Source of the DNA: Rickettsiales bacterium
GTDB lineage: Bacteria; Pseudomonadota; Alphaproteobacteria; Rs-D84; CACZYB01
Length of the DNA stretch: 25,736 bases
NCBI GenBank assembly: GCA_031288035.1
Contig: JAITSG010000049.1
Coordinates: 1 to 25,736, forward strand
Reading direction: 5' to 3'
How positions within the stretch are numbered: position 1 is the stretch's first letter; every line of letters starts with the position of its first letter. Shown in pieces: positions 15,210 through 24,171 of the stretch. Both the position numbers and the translations under genes were made by a program. The notes under the pieces were generated by a model. It was not told the DNA's origin. It searched no databases and saw only the letters and a program-made list of their open reading frames with translations.

Positions 15210-16135
15210 CACGCGGCCTTTTTCATTTGCTTGCTGTCGAAGTATTCCATCGCCGTATCCGCGTAGTGCTTATAGCTCGGCAGGACTTCCGTCCCCGATT
15301 TGTCGGGCAGGACCGAGAATATGTCCGGCATCGCGCCCGTGCCGAGTCCGGCCACGCGCACGCCCATTTCGCCCCACACCGCGGTCATGTCGTCGTAGTT
15401 TATGATCGTGCCGTTCGGGACTACGGCGACCGGTATCACCTCCACGCCGCTGTCTTCCGGGAGGGTTTTCGCGATAAGCTCGCGCATGGCCTCCGCGGCG
15501 CGCGCGGCGTGCCACACGGGGGAGTCGTACTTGCGCGAGCCGGAGAACCACGCCGGGATTCCGTCCTCCTCGGCCCTGGTGTCGTTCGCGATTATTTCGC
15601 CGATTGCCGGGCACACGGCGCACACGGCCATTACGTCGGATTCGCCTATCGCGACGAAATCTGCGTGTCCGCGGCCTATGTCGCGCGGGCCGTACACCTC
15701 GTATCCGCAAGACGACAGCATGTCGCTCGCGTCCAGCTGGGTCATCTGGCGCATCGCGCTGTCGGCCGTCGCCCTGTCCTCCTCCGTGGCCTCCGGTTCG
15801 ACAAGCTCTGTCCGGGCCTGCGTCCTCTCGCCCGAGAACAGGGCGCGCCATTGCGGTGAGTTCGGGTCTATCTGGCCGGTTCCCATGCGTTCGCGGAGGA
15901 ACGATGCGGCGGCCTGCGCGTTTTCGGCCGCGAGAGTCCTGTCCTGCGCCCCTCCTCCGGCGAGCTTTGTCATGACGAACACGTAAAGGGCGAGGTTCGT
16001 CGCGGATGCTATGTCTAGGAACAGGTCTTTCCTGAACGCCATCAGCATGTCGCCGTGCCACCTTATCACCACCCATGCGGCTATCGGGGCCAGGAGGATG
16101 GATGTCATGAGGAATATAAGAAGTATTTTTTTCAA
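15209..16135 (-). CDS. Membrane-anchored protein with possible degenerate NERD/PD-(D/E)xK-like domain (308 aa)
   Basis: Two hydrophobic segments (3-25 and a weaker one at 43-60) anchor the N-terminus. Residues 139-265 have the layout of a nuclease-related (NERD-like) fold: GYEVYGPRDIGRG, then ADFVAIGESDVMAV (158-171), an acidic/aromatic stretch with PAWFSG (194-199), SPVWHAARAAEAMREL (205-220) and a core strand VEVIPVAVVP (231-240). Where active nucleases show E-x-K this protein has CAVC, so catalysis looks lost; fold assignment is tentative. The start is TTG at 16135: AAAGGAGAG lies upstream and it supplies the whole signal anchor, whereas the first ATG is codon 10. It follows the 727-aa gene by 37 bp and shares one base with the next gene. 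Confidence 0.6.
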   Translation of the reverse strand: MKKILLIFLMTSILLAPIAAWVVIRWHGDMLMAFRKDLFLDIASATNLALYVFVMTKLAGGGAQDRTLAAENAQAAASFLRERMGTGQIDPNSPQWRALFSGERTQARTELVEPEATEEDRATADSAMRQMTQLDASDMLSSCGYEVYGPRDIGRGHADFVAIGESDVMAVCAVCPAIGEIIANDTRAEEDGIPAWFSGSRKYDSPVWHAARAAEAMRELIAKTLPEDSGVEVIPVAVVPNGTIINYDDMTAVWGEMGVRVAGLGTGAMPDIFSVLPDKSGTEVLPSYKHYADTAMEYFDSKQMKKAA

Positions 16136-16172
16136 CTGCCTCTCTCCTTTGCCGGTGTTTTCCGGGGGCGTC

Positions 16173-18356
16173 CTATTTCGTCTTTTCCGCGGCTGCTTCT
16201 GCGGCGACGGCGGCGGCGGGCGCGTCTTTTTTCCTATGCTTCGCTTTGACTTCCTCCTCCTCCATGATGGCTTTTTCTATTTCCTCCTTTTTCTCCATTT
16301 CCTCAAGAAGGTTTAGTCCGCCCTCCGGCCATTCTTTGCCTCCGATTCTCGTGCTATTTTTGTATTCCGCGGCGAACGTGCTCACAAAATCGATATACGC
16401 TTCTTTGAAATCGTCCTTGTATCCCTTGTTGTTGAGCTCCAGATAGGCCATCAATGCCGCCAACCCCTCGCCTATCTTGGCGTCCTTGTCCTTTTTGTCG
16501 TTCTTATATTTGTCGACTATTGTTTTGTTCATGAAGTCCTGCAGCGCTTTCCGCCGTGCCAGGACGCCGGCTTCCGTTCTCGCGTAATCGCCCTCGAAGA
16601 ACCGCGTCGAGAGGGGGTTGGACAGTTCGGCGTCCCTGTCCTCCATTGCCTTTTTGGCCGTTTCGTACTCCTTTTTGGCCGCGTCCACGTTGCTCTGGCT
16701 CACGCCGTCCTTCTTGTTGTCCAGCTTTTTGCGCTGGTCCTCGTATTCATGCAGCTTTTCTTCCGCCTCTTTTCTCAGCTCGTCGACCTTTTTTCTCAGC
16801 TCGTCGGCATCGGCAATAGCTTCTCTGTGCGCTTTGTTCAGCCGGTCGAGGAGCGCCCGCTCGAACGGCTGGCATGCGCGGCTCTGCTTGCCCTGGAATA
16901 TTTTTTTATCGCCGTTGACGCGGCGTTTATAGTCCTTCACATGCCACGTTTCATGCGGGCTTTTCAGCTTCTTCGTCGGGTCGTCAGGATCGTCGAAGTA
17001 TTCCGGATTTTCTCCGAACAGATCCTTCGCGGTGGCCCACATGCGGTCTGTGGCATCCCGTTCCGCGACGTATTTCGTTCCCCTCTCGCCGACGAATTGC
17101 GGAAAGTCCTGGAGCGCGAAGTACGCGGCGCGCCAGAATGTCCTGACCAAGGCGTTGGTCGCGGGCTTGATGAGGTCGAGGAAGTCCTGCAATTCCTTCG
17201 CATCTCCGGCGGATAGGCTTCCGGTGACCTCGATCTTGTACTTCTTGCGGACCTTTTCCAGGGCCTTGGGGTCGTCGAGCAGGACTTTGGACTTCGCCTC
17301 CGCGTCCTTGTCGCCAAGCAAGGCCGCGCTTACTATTTTGTCGCTGAGTTTGGCAAGCACCGGATACTCCTTTTTTATGGCCTTGGCTATATCGTGCGGC
17401 ACGCGCCCAAGCACGGCGTCTTCCATCGCCGGCCCGAGCTTGTCGTTATAGGCCTTGCGCTTCTCCTCCCATGCCTTGTTGGACTCCTCCAAAAGGCCCT
17501 TGTATTTATCTATGAAGCCTTTCCATTTATCGGCGCTGATATTGGTTTGGGGACTTTCAGCGTTTTTCAAACGGCTCTGTATATCTGCATCGCTATAATC
17601 GATTATGCTGAGCTGGGCCTCTTTCCTTATCGTGTCTAGGGCCCGTTTCTCCGCGGTCGGATCCGTTCCGCCGGGTTCTAGGCCTTTGATAAGCAGGTCG
17701 TCCGCGATATTCGGGAAATCTATTTCGTCCTCTTTGCACAGGGCCAGCGCCCATTTTTGCGCCTGCTTGTACTTTTCGCTGTACTTGTCGTAATTGGCCT
17801 CGTACGCGCTCCACTTTTCGTCGCCCTCCGGCGTGTCCGGATACGCGGCCGTATCGCGGTCGGCCTTTGGGTTCCGGCCGAACTCTCCGATCTTTTCGAC
17901 CTCGTTTTTCAGCATGGCCTCGAACAGAAGGCCGAACTGCTCATGTATCACGTCTTCCACGCTGTCGTCTATGTCGGCGAACGCGGCATCCACCTGGCCC
18001 GGTGTCAGTCTGGTCGAGCGGTAAAGCCCCCTGAACCTGTCAATAGCGTCGTCGAAAAAGCCGGGTTCGTCGCGGCTTTCCAACTCTTCCAGCACGGCTT
18101 CGAGACCGTCTGGGACAGGGATTATGTTGGGCCTGTTCGCGTCCTTGTATATGGCGCGGAGGAGATCGCCTATAATGTACGGTTTTTTCTTGCTCCCGTC
18201 CTCTGCCCTGCCTATTGCGGCGGGGCTCGGCCTGGTATTTTCTCCAAGCTCTAGGACTTCCTCCGGGCTCACCGTGTCCGGGTCGGGCCTGGCCGCGTAT
18301 TCTTCCATCAGTTCGGAAAGCTTTCCGTCCAAGTATTCTTTCGCATCGAAATCCAT
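16173..18356 (-). CDS. Large charged coiled-coil protein, unknown function (727 aa)
   Basis: No family recognised. There is no signal peptide or transmembrane segment, so it is made as a cytosolic protein. It is rich in Lys, Glu and Asp, with a long coiled coil at about 505-580 and an Ala-rich, basic tail ending AEAAAEKTK. An HETWH sequence at 468-472 has the HExxH form of zinc metalloproteases, but such motifs occur by chance in a chain this long. The ATG at 18356 has AAGGAA seven bases upstream; two earlier in-frame ATGs lack a ribosome site. Its promoter is back to back with that of the VirB6 operon. It heads the minus-strand set. A substrate or accessory of the secretion system next door is possible, on context alone. 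Confidence 0.7.
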   Translation of the reverse strand: MDFDAKEYLDGKLSELMEEYAARPDPDTVSPEEVLELGENTRPSPAAIGRAEDGSKKKPYIIGDLLRAIYKDANRPNIIPVPDGLEAVLEELESRDEPGFFDDAIDRFRGLYRSTRLTPGQVDAAFADIDDSVEDVIHEQFGLLFEAMLKNEVEKIGEFGRNPKADRDTAAYPDTPEGDEKWSAYEANYDKYSEKYKQAQKWALALCKEDEIDFPNIADDLLIKGLEPGGTDPTAEKRALDTIRKEAQLSIIDYSDADIQSRLKNAESPQTNISADKWKGFIDKYKGLLEESNKAWEEKRKAYNDKLGPAMEDAVLGRVPHDIAKAIKKEYPVLAKLSDKIVSAALLGDKDAEAKSKVLLDDPKALEKVRKKYKIEVTGSLSAGDAKELQDFLDLIKPATNALVRTFWRAAYFALQDFPQFVGERGTKYVAERDATDRMWATAKDLFGENPEYFDDPDDPTKKLKSPHETWHVKDYKRRVNGDKKIFQGKQSRACQPFERALLDRLNKAHREAIADADELRKKVDELRKEAEEKLHEYEDQRKKLDNKKDGVSQSNVDAAKKEYETAKKAMEDRDAELSNPLSTRFFEGDYARTEAGVLARRKALQDFMNKTIVDKYKNDKKDKDAKIGEGLAALMAYLELNNKGYKDDFKEAYIDFVSTFAAEYKNSTRIGGKEWPEGGLNLLEEMEKKEEIEKAIMEEEEVKAKHRKKDAPAAAVAAEAAAEKTK

Positions 18357-18365
18357 AAAAGTTCC

Positions 18366-18393
18366 TTGCAAGTGGTTATCTTTCATATATATT
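18366..18393 (+). promoter_or_regulatory. Candidate promoter of the VirB6-like operon
   Basis: TTGCAA (18366-18371) and TATATT (18388-18393) with a 16-bp spacer on the plus strand, inside an AT-rich divergent region. A strong ribosome site, AAAGGAGAGGGAG, follows before the ATG at 18423. Confidence 0.4.
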
Positions 18394-18419
18394 ATATAGC
18401 AAAAGGAGAGGGAGTTCAA
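18391..18419 (-). promoter_or_regulatory. Promoter of the 727-aa gene
   Basis: TTGAAC (18414-18419) and TATAAT (18391-18396) with a 17-bp spacer on the minus strand; the start is expected near 18384. It overlaps the divergent plus-strand promoter. Confidence 0.55.
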
Positions 18420-18422
18420 GGC

Positions 18423-18656
18423 ATGTATCTGGGATTTTCGTTCTGGGCGCGGATTCTGGCCGTATTGCTGGCGGTTTTCCTGGTCGCGAAGGCGAAGGTT
18501 TTCGTTCTTGTTCTATCCTGGCTCGTGATACTGTTCTGCGCGTTCGCGGTATATGTCAAGCGCTCCGGGAGGCACAGGGGGGCCGAGCGCTGGCTCGACC
18601 GATTCTTCCTTTGCTGGGCGAAAAGGGTGAAGAGGTGGACGAGAAAAAAGGCATAG
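18423..18656 (+). CDS. Small two-helix membrane protein heading the VirB6-like operon (77 aa)
   Basis: Two hydrophobic helices (about 8-22 and 25-44) form a probable hairpin, followed by a strongly basic, Trp/Arg/Lys-rich cytoplasmic tail. The ATG at 18423 has a strong ribosome site and is the first after the promoter; the open frame upstream is non-coding. The size and two-helix layout recall small type IV secretion inner-membrane subunits such as VirB3, but I see no diagnostic motif, so the assignment is open. It overlaps the next gene by 22 nt, which ties it to the operon. Confidence 0.65.
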   Translation: MYLGFSFWARILAVLLAVFLVAKAKVFVLVLSWLVILFCAFAVYVKRSGRHRGAERWLDRFFLCWAKRVKRWTRKKA

Positions 18657-20467
18657 GGGCATCCGGCATAGTCCGCATCGTGTTCATGGCCGTGGTCGCG
18701 GTTTTGTTCGTCCTGCTGGTCGTGGGCGGCGCGGTGATGGTGGTCGACGTCGGGTCGGACTGCTGGACGTGCTCTCTGTTCACGCGCGTGTACGGCGCGC
18801 TTTCGACCTCTGCCATGTCGTCGTTCCTCGGGCTGCAGGCGAGCGCGCTCGCGGTGCTGTCCGTGTGCCTGGCGCTGTGGATGGCGTACGAGACGTACAA
18901 GGTGTACATGAAGGGCTTCATGGCGGTAATCCCGGGCGAGGCCGCGGTCACGGACGAGAAGTTTTTCGCGAACATTTATAAAAGGCTGTTCATCGCCGGC
19001 ATGGTCATGGCGCTGTTTTTCATGCCCTCTCCACGGGCAGTGTTCGGCTGGGGCTACGAGACCATACTGAATTTCGGGGCCGGCATCGGGCGCGCGCTTC
19101 TGGAGCGGCGGCTGGCGGCGGACGGCCTTCCGATACCGGACGGTGTTCCGATAGACGGCAAGGACAGCGAGAGGATAGACTGCCGCGTGAATTCGGCGGA
19201 GCTGGAGTACGAAAGCGACCGGCACGCGCTTTCCCGCACCACGCGCGATTCGTTCGTTTGCATGATAGCCGAGATAGACGCGCTGCGCCGCGACTATTAC
19301 GCCCTGGGGCGCGAGATGATGAAGTACGGCGGCGGCCACGTGGTGGCCATGGTGGTCGTGAACGTGGGCGCGCGCCTTGCCGCGTTCTTCGGCGGCCGGG
19401 CGTTGAGCCGGCTCGGCACCAAGAAGTGGATAAAGGGCATGGAGAAGAAGATCGACAAGGGCAAGAAGACGGACGTGAGGACCAAGACCGAGGCCATGTC
19501 CGGCCGTCCGCCGAAGCAGCCTAAGGTTCTGAGCGACAATACTGCCGATCCCGTGATAGATCCGAAAACCGGGATTAGGACCACGAAAAGGACTATAGTC
19601 ACGCACATAGGCAACCAGAAGCAGACGCAGGAGATAATCACCTCCGAGACCGCGTCTAGCCAGAGGGCCGCTGCCACGCTCGCCAAGGTCAACGAGCAGC
19701 TCTCCAAGAACAAGCACGCGCTCGACACGAAGCGGGTGATGGGGCGGAGGCTGCAGGACTTCGGGGGCTTTATCGCGAACGCCGGCACGCTCCTGTGGAT
19801 ACTCGGGGACGAGGACGTGCGCGTAGGCCTGGCCGGCATAGTGCTTCTCGGCGGATTCTTTTTCATAAACCTCATGTTTTCGTTCGTGATTATAGAGCAG
19901 ATGCTCATCCTCGGCGTCGCGCTTATCCTGTTTCCGTTCCTGGCGGTGTGCTGGTGCTTCGAGGTCACTCAGGAATACGCCGTCAAGTCGTTCAAGAACT
20001 CGTTTAGCTTCGCGGTGGGCCTGGTATTCCTGTGCCTGATGACCGTGGCGTGCATAGAGCTTGACAACTGGATACTGGGCGGCATGCTGAGGAGCGCGTC
20101 GGGCGACGTGACCACGCCGCGCATGGCTGCCGAGATAATCGGCAATTGCAACGAGGGGGGCGATTGCGACATAGGCCGGTTCGTCGAGATCACCGGCACG
20201 CACTGGTATTTCCTGTACATATTGTTCGCCGTGTACCTCAACTCCAAGCTGCTCCGGGCCGCGCCGGAGTTCGCCAAATGGTTCTGGGGCGGGGCCTCGG
20301 CCGGTTCCGGCATAGGGGACAGCGCCAAGGCTTTCGGAAAGAGCGCGGTCGGCTACGTCATGGCGGGCAGCCGCAAGTTCGTCGGGTTTGTCAAGAACGA
20401 CGAGAAGAGCGCCACCTTCATCGACCGCATCGGCTCGCTGTTCGGCGGGAAAGGGGGAAAGCCATGA
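18635..20467 (+). CDS. VirB6/TrbL-like type IV secretion membrane protein, paralog A (610 aa)
   Basis: A polytopic inner-membrane protein. It has an N-terminal transmembrane segment (13-37), CWTC at 43-46 just outside it, helices near 60-85 and 120-135, then C183 and C209. A charged cytosolic loop (about 260-375) follows, then a C-terminal block of helices with the conserved-Pro stretch ILFPFLAVCWCF. VirB6 proteins form the inner-membrane channel of type IV secretion systems. The classical protein is about 300 aa; the long forms here resemble rickettsial VirB6 expansions. The start is set at GTG 18635, with AAGGGTGAAGAG upstream; TTG at 18611 is an alternative, and the first ATG lies inside the first helix. 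The stop overlaps the next ATG (ATGA). Confidence 0.7.
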   Translation: MDEKKGIGASGIVRIVFMAVVAVLFVLLVVGGAVMVVDVGSDCWTCSLFTRVYGALSTSAMSSFLGLQASALAVLSVCLALWMAYETYKVYMKGFMAVIPGEAAVTDEKFFANIYKRLFIAGMVMALFFMPSPRAVFGWGYETILNFGAGIGRALLERRLAADGLPIPDGVPIDGKDSERIDCRVNSAELEYESDRHALSRTTRDSFVCMIAEIDALRRDYYALGREMMKYGGGHVVAMVVVNVGARLAAFFGGRALSRLGTKKWIKGMEKKIDKGKKTDVRTKTEAMSGRPPKQPKVLSDNTADPVIDPKTGIRTTKRTIVTHIGNQKQTQEIITSETASSQRAAATLAKVNEQLSKNKHALDTKRVMGRRLQDFGGFIANAGTLLWILGDEDVRVGLAGIVLLGGFFFINLMFSFVIIEQMLILGVALILFPFLAVCWCFEVTQEYAVKSFKNSFSFAVGLVFLCLMTVACIELDNWILGGMLRSASGDVTTPRMAAEIIGNCNEGGDCDIGRFVEITGTHWYFLYILFAVYLNSKLLRAAPEFAKWFWGGASAGSGIGDSAKAFGKSAVGYVMAGSRKFVGFVKNDEKSATFIDRIGSLFGGKGGKP

Positions 20468-22512
20468 GGGCCGTGGCGTTTCTTTTTGCCGCTCTCGTTT
20501 CGTTTCCGGCTGCCGCGTCCAGGTGCGCGCCGGAGCAGGCCGCGATATTCTTTCCGAATCCCGCGGCTGTGGAGGAGATTTACAGGGACACGGACTATTA
20601 CTGCTCGGACATCCTGTATCTTCAAAACGCGAGGCTCGGCCCCGTGCCGCTCGCGCAGTACGAGGCCCTGTACCTCGGCGCGGCGAACGTGTCGAGGATG
20701 CGTTCTCTCGGCATAACGCCCGACATAATAAGGTACGGCGCGGATCCCGACGATCCGGAGGCTACCGCGGAATTCGTGGCCGAGGTGGGCGCGGACCCGC
20801 AGGGATACATCGACCAGCAGGCCGCGGCGGTAAGGATGGACGTCGACTATAAGGTCGAGTACGGGGCGGCCGTCGCCCGCATATCGAACGACAGGAGCCA
20901 GGACTGCCTCGCCGTCCGTCCGTCCGGCGGCGCGCGCTCGTTTTCCGACATTGCGCGGGGCCTGCCGCCGGCCATGCGTCCCGTTGCCGTGAGCGGCGGC
21001 GTGCTGCTCTCTCCGTTCGACAGGACGGACGAGCCGCCCACCATCGCGCGCATAGACTACAGCAACTCGCTGTCCGTCGCGGGGAAGGACGCGACCAAGT
21101 CGTCCCTCCGCAACATAGTTTTCCACAAGCTGCCTAGCAATATTTCGGTCGAGGCGGAGTGGAGCGAGAGGAATTGCAGGTCCGACGGGCTCGTGCGGCT
21201 CCTCGAGCGCCAGTCCAGGTGCTCCCTATGCCGGTACCTTGTGTTTTTCACGAACGAGATTTCGTACCTGTTCGACTATGTGTTCCGCACGTTCCGGTAC
21301 GTGCTGCTGGCCTTCCTGGCCCTCGGCGGCGCGTTCGCCATGGCGGGGAGGTTCTTGAAGGGGTTCGATGGGTTCCCCTGGGCGAACAAGTTCGACGGAT
21401 ACCTCAAGGACGTGGGGGAGAAGATGCGTGTCGTGGTCATCGCCTCGGTAATCGCCGTCCTTCCGCCGAAGGTCATATTTTCGTTCACGCTCGAGCCGGT
21501 GCTCGATCTCACGCTCGGCCTTGCCGACAGGATACTCGCCATTCAGGGGCTGGAGAGCCGCTCGTGCGATGCGGACAGGGTCATAGGGGATCTGCAGAAG
21601 GCCGAGGACGAGCGCCGACATGAGAAGATAGTCCCGCCCGTCGTCGCCCGCTGGGTCGACCGGGCGGCCGATGAGGGGGCCGCGAGCGAAGCTGCCGCCG
21701 GGGGGATGGCGGCCAGGGCGGGGGCCGGAGGCGGGGACGCGACAGGCGTCGAGACCGCAGGGGACGGCAATTCCTTGTTTTCGCCTTCCACCGTCGGGAC
21801 GATAGTCTGCTTCATGCAGGCGACTTCCGCCATGAATGCAAAGGGGATGGTCCTGGGCCAGGTGTTTTCGGGGCATCTGGGCCGGCTGGTATTCAAAAAC
21901 GGCCCGGGCAAGGGCATAGTGGCGTGGGTGGTCGGCATAATGATATATATTTTCTTCTGGTGGATAAACCTCATGATCGGGTTTTATATCCTCGATGCGT
22001 TCTACGAGGTTCTGCTGATCGCGATAACATGGCCTTTCCGTGTGTTCGGATATGCGTTCGGGTTCATAGAGTTCGGGCTTTCCGACATCATGACCGCGGC
22101 GAAGGACATCGGCGTCACGTTCGTTTCGCTGGCGGTTTTCGGCGTGTACAACATGATGATGATGACGGCGTTCCGGTTCGTCGGCGGCACCGGCGGAAAG
22201 TTCGACGCCGCGGTGCGGGCCAACGACGTGAACGTGCTTTTGGACTCCGTGATGGCGTCTCCCGGCGATACGGCGGCGTTCTTGTTCATCCTTTTCGTCA
22301 TGTGGTATTTCTATTCGAACATGGACAGGCTTCTGGGCGCGTTCGATGGAAAGGTGGGGCAGCGCCCGCTCGGCAGCGTGATAAAGGCCCTGATCGTAAG
22401 CGGCGCCACGATGGTGATAAGCGGCAAGCCCGCGGGCGGAGGCGACAAGCGCAATTACGATTACTACGTCAATGGCAAGAAGAAGAAGGACGGGGAGGAA
22501 ACCGCGCCATGA
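20464..22512 (+). CDS. VirB6/TrbL-like type IV secretion membrane protein, paralog B (682 aa)
   Basis: A signal peptide (1-19) and a periplasmic N-domain of about 230 residues precede the membrane part. The N-domain contains LGITPDIIRYG, matching EGITP in paralog C. Shared landmarks: CSLC at 253-256, TLEP shortly before a transmembrane segment, C368, C449 in TIVCFMQATS, and the Pro stretch ITWPFRVFGYAF in a C-terminal helix. A Gly/Ala-rich low-complexity loop lies at about 400-435, which explains the longer distance between C368 and C449 than in the other paralogs. The C-terminus is a lysine-rich tail. The ATG at 20464 overlaps the previous stop and its own stop overlaps the next start, both as ATGA. 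Role as for paralog A, with an added periplasmic domain. Confidence 0.75.
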   Translation: MRAVAFLFAALVSFPAAASRCAPEQAAIFFPNPAAVEEIYRDTDYYCSDILYLQNARLGPVPLAQYEALYLGAANVSRMRSLGITPDIIRYGADPDDPEATAEFVAEVGADPQGYIDQQAAAVRMDVDYKVEYGAAVARISNDRSQDCLAVRPSGGARSFSDIARGLPPAMRPVAVSGGVLLSPFDRTDEPPTIARIDYSNSLSVAGKDATKSSLRNIVFHKLPSNISVEAEWSERNCRSDGLVRLLERQSRCSLCRYLVFFTNEISYLFDYVFRTFRYVLLAFLALGGAFAMAGRFLKGFDGFPWANKFDGYLKDVGEKMRVVVIASVIAVLPPKVIFSFTLEPVLDLTLGLADRILAIQGLESRSCDADRVIGDLQKAEDERRHEKIVPPVVARWVDRAADEGAASEAAAGGMAARAGAGGGDATGVETAGDGNSLFSPSTVGTIVCFMQATSAMNAKGMVLGQVFSGHLGRLVFKNGPGKGIVAWVVGIMIYIFFWWINLMIGFYILDAFYEVLLIAITWPFRVFGYAFGFIEFGLSDIMTAAKDIGVTFVSLAVFGVYNMMMMTAFRFVGGTGGKFDAAVRANDVNVLLDSVMASPGDTAAFLFILFVMWYFYSNMDRLLGAFDGKVGQRPLGSVIKALIVSGATMVISGKPAGGGDKRNYDYYVNGKKKKDGEETAP

Positions 22513-24170
22513 TACGTCTGTTCGTCGCGCTGTTGTTCCTTTCCTTTTCCGCCGCGGCCGGCCCGTGCGACGGGTTCGGCGTATCCGCGTCCGATCCCGG
22601 CCTCGAGTGCTGGGAAAGCCGTTATATCCGCGACTACAGGTCGTCCGCGGCCGACTTGATGTCGAAATACGCCGGGTATTCGGCGCTTGCAGACGCTGAT
22701 ACGCTGCGGCGCGAGGGCATCACGCCGGAAAAGGCCGAATACCTTCTGGAGCATTTCGTGGCCGACGGGGAGACGGGCGCGCTCGCGAACGCCATGGAGC
22801 GGGCGGCGCAGGAGTTCCTCGACCACAAGGCCGAGTTCAAGTTCGCGCTCAAGGCTCCGCTTCCCGGGTATCCGCGGCACCTGCAGCCGATAGGAGTGGT
22901 CGGGCTTGCGCTCGTCAATCCGTTCGGCGAGGCCGTGGCCTGCATCATGAAGGACAGGAATTCCGAATTCCTTGGCGCGCTTCCGATACATTCCCTCGCC
23001 GCGGACGGGAGCTGTTCGAAAAACGCGTCCGACCAGGTGGGGAAGATAAATACGATGATTATAGTCGGCCATCCGTTCCTGACCGACATGACGGAGGTGA
23101 AGAAGAAGGGCGCGTGCCGCACGTGCCTGATCTTCGAGATAGCGTTCAATTCCATGTCCCGGACGGCGCTCGTGTTGTACGACAAGCTGTCCGCGCCCGC
23201 TCTCGGCGCCATGGCGATCGGTTTTCTGATATGGTCTTTGTTCCTGTTCTGGAACAAGGTGATAGAGGGCGGCAAGCCGGTCGATTTCGTCAGGGAGTTC
23301 TTTTCGAAATCCGTGTGGCTGGCGATAGTCGCAGGGCTGCTGAGCGTGTCCGTAAAGGACGAGAACAACCTCCTCAAGTGGACGCTCGAGCCCATGACCG
23401 GCCTGATGGCCTCGTTCGCCGAGAAGACGACCGAGGGGATAAGCCCGGGCAAGGCGTGGGAATGCTCCTACGTCCCGTCGGACAAGTACGGCGACAAGGT
23501 TTTGTTCTCGGCGGAAACGAAGCGCAACATCCTGTGCGCGATAGAGCGGCTCGACGATTTCGTAAGGTTTTCCAGCGCCGTCGGCAGGTACAACATGAAG
23601 CGCGGCGCGGCGAAGATGGTCGTCGGCCTCCTGGTCGTGGTACTGTTCCTCTACATCGGCCTGGTCGTGCCGTATTATTTCATAGAGAGCATATTCAAGA
23701 TAGGGCTGGTCGTGATACTGCTTCCGCTGGTCTTGATCGGGCTCGCGCTGGACAAGCTCAAGTCCATGCCTGACCTCGCGTACAAGACTCTGATGGGCGC
23801 GGTGTTCCAGGTAATATCGTTAAGCATAGTGCTGCCGATAATAGCGGTGCTCATGCTGTACGCCGGCGGCGTGGACTATTATGCGTTTTCGCGCGCCGGT
23901 TCGGTTGCCCAGGCCCAGGCCGGCTCGATGATCTGGCTTCTGTCCATGGACGCGACAGACATAAAGGGCGTGCTGTTCACCGGGCTGGTTAGCCTCCTGC
24001 TGCTCGGCAAGGCGGTTTCGATAGCGAACAAGTTCGGAGGCGGCGATAACATGCCCAAGCAGTTCTTCCGATTCATCAAGGGCGCGCTGATATACATTGC
24101 GGGCAAGACGCACAGCATCGAGCTGATGAGGAACAAGGCCGACGCTATCCAGAAGAAGATGGAGAAATGA
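22509..24170 (+). CDS. VirB6/TrbL-like type IV secretion membrane protein, paralog C (553 aa)
   Basis: A signal peptide (1-17) precedes a periplasmic N-domain of about 185 residues, related in layout to that of paralog B (GITPEKAEYL). Landmarks: CRTC at 203-206, WTLEPMTG, C319 in AWECSY, C343 in NILCAIERLD, then C-terminal helices with the Pro stretch ILLPLVLIGLAL. These match paralogs A, B and D in order, and the 113-residue gap from CxxC to the third Cys is almost identical to B and D. It belongs to the inner-membrane channel set. The ATG at 22509 overlaps the previous stop (ATGA); the next gene starts one base after its stop. Confidence 0.75.
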   Translation: MIRLFVALLFLSFSAAAGPCDGFGVSASDPGLECWESRYIRDYRSSAADLMSKYAGYSALADADTLRREGITPEKAEYLLEHFVADGETGALANAMERAAQEFLDHKAEFKFALKAPLPGYPRHLQPIGVVGLALVNPFGEAVACIMKDRNSEFLGALPIHSLAADGSCSKNASDQVGKINTMIIVGHPFLTDMTEVKKKGACRTCLIFEIAFNSMSRTALVLYDKLSAPALGAMAIGFLIWSLFLFWNKVIEGGKPVDFVREFFSKSVWLAIVAGLLSVSVKDENNLLKWTLEPMTGLMASFAEKTTEGISPGKAWECSYVPSDKYGDKVLFSAETKRNILCAIERLDDFVRFSSAVGRYNMKRGAAKMVVGLLVVVLFLYIGLVVPYYFIESIFKIGLVVILLPLVLIGLALDKLKSMPDLAYKTLMGAVFQVISLSIVLPIIAVLMLYAGGVDYYAFSRAGSVAQAQAGSMIWLLSMDATDIKGVLFTGLVSLLLLGKAVSIANKFGGGDNMPKQFFRFIKGALIYIAGKTHSIELMRNKADAIQKKMEK

Positions 24171-24171
24171 C

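Noticed and set aside
18416..20203. 595-codon minus-strand open frame opposite paralog A
   Set aside because: Shadow of a membrane protein gene; reads as His/Arg-rich sequence with no family features.
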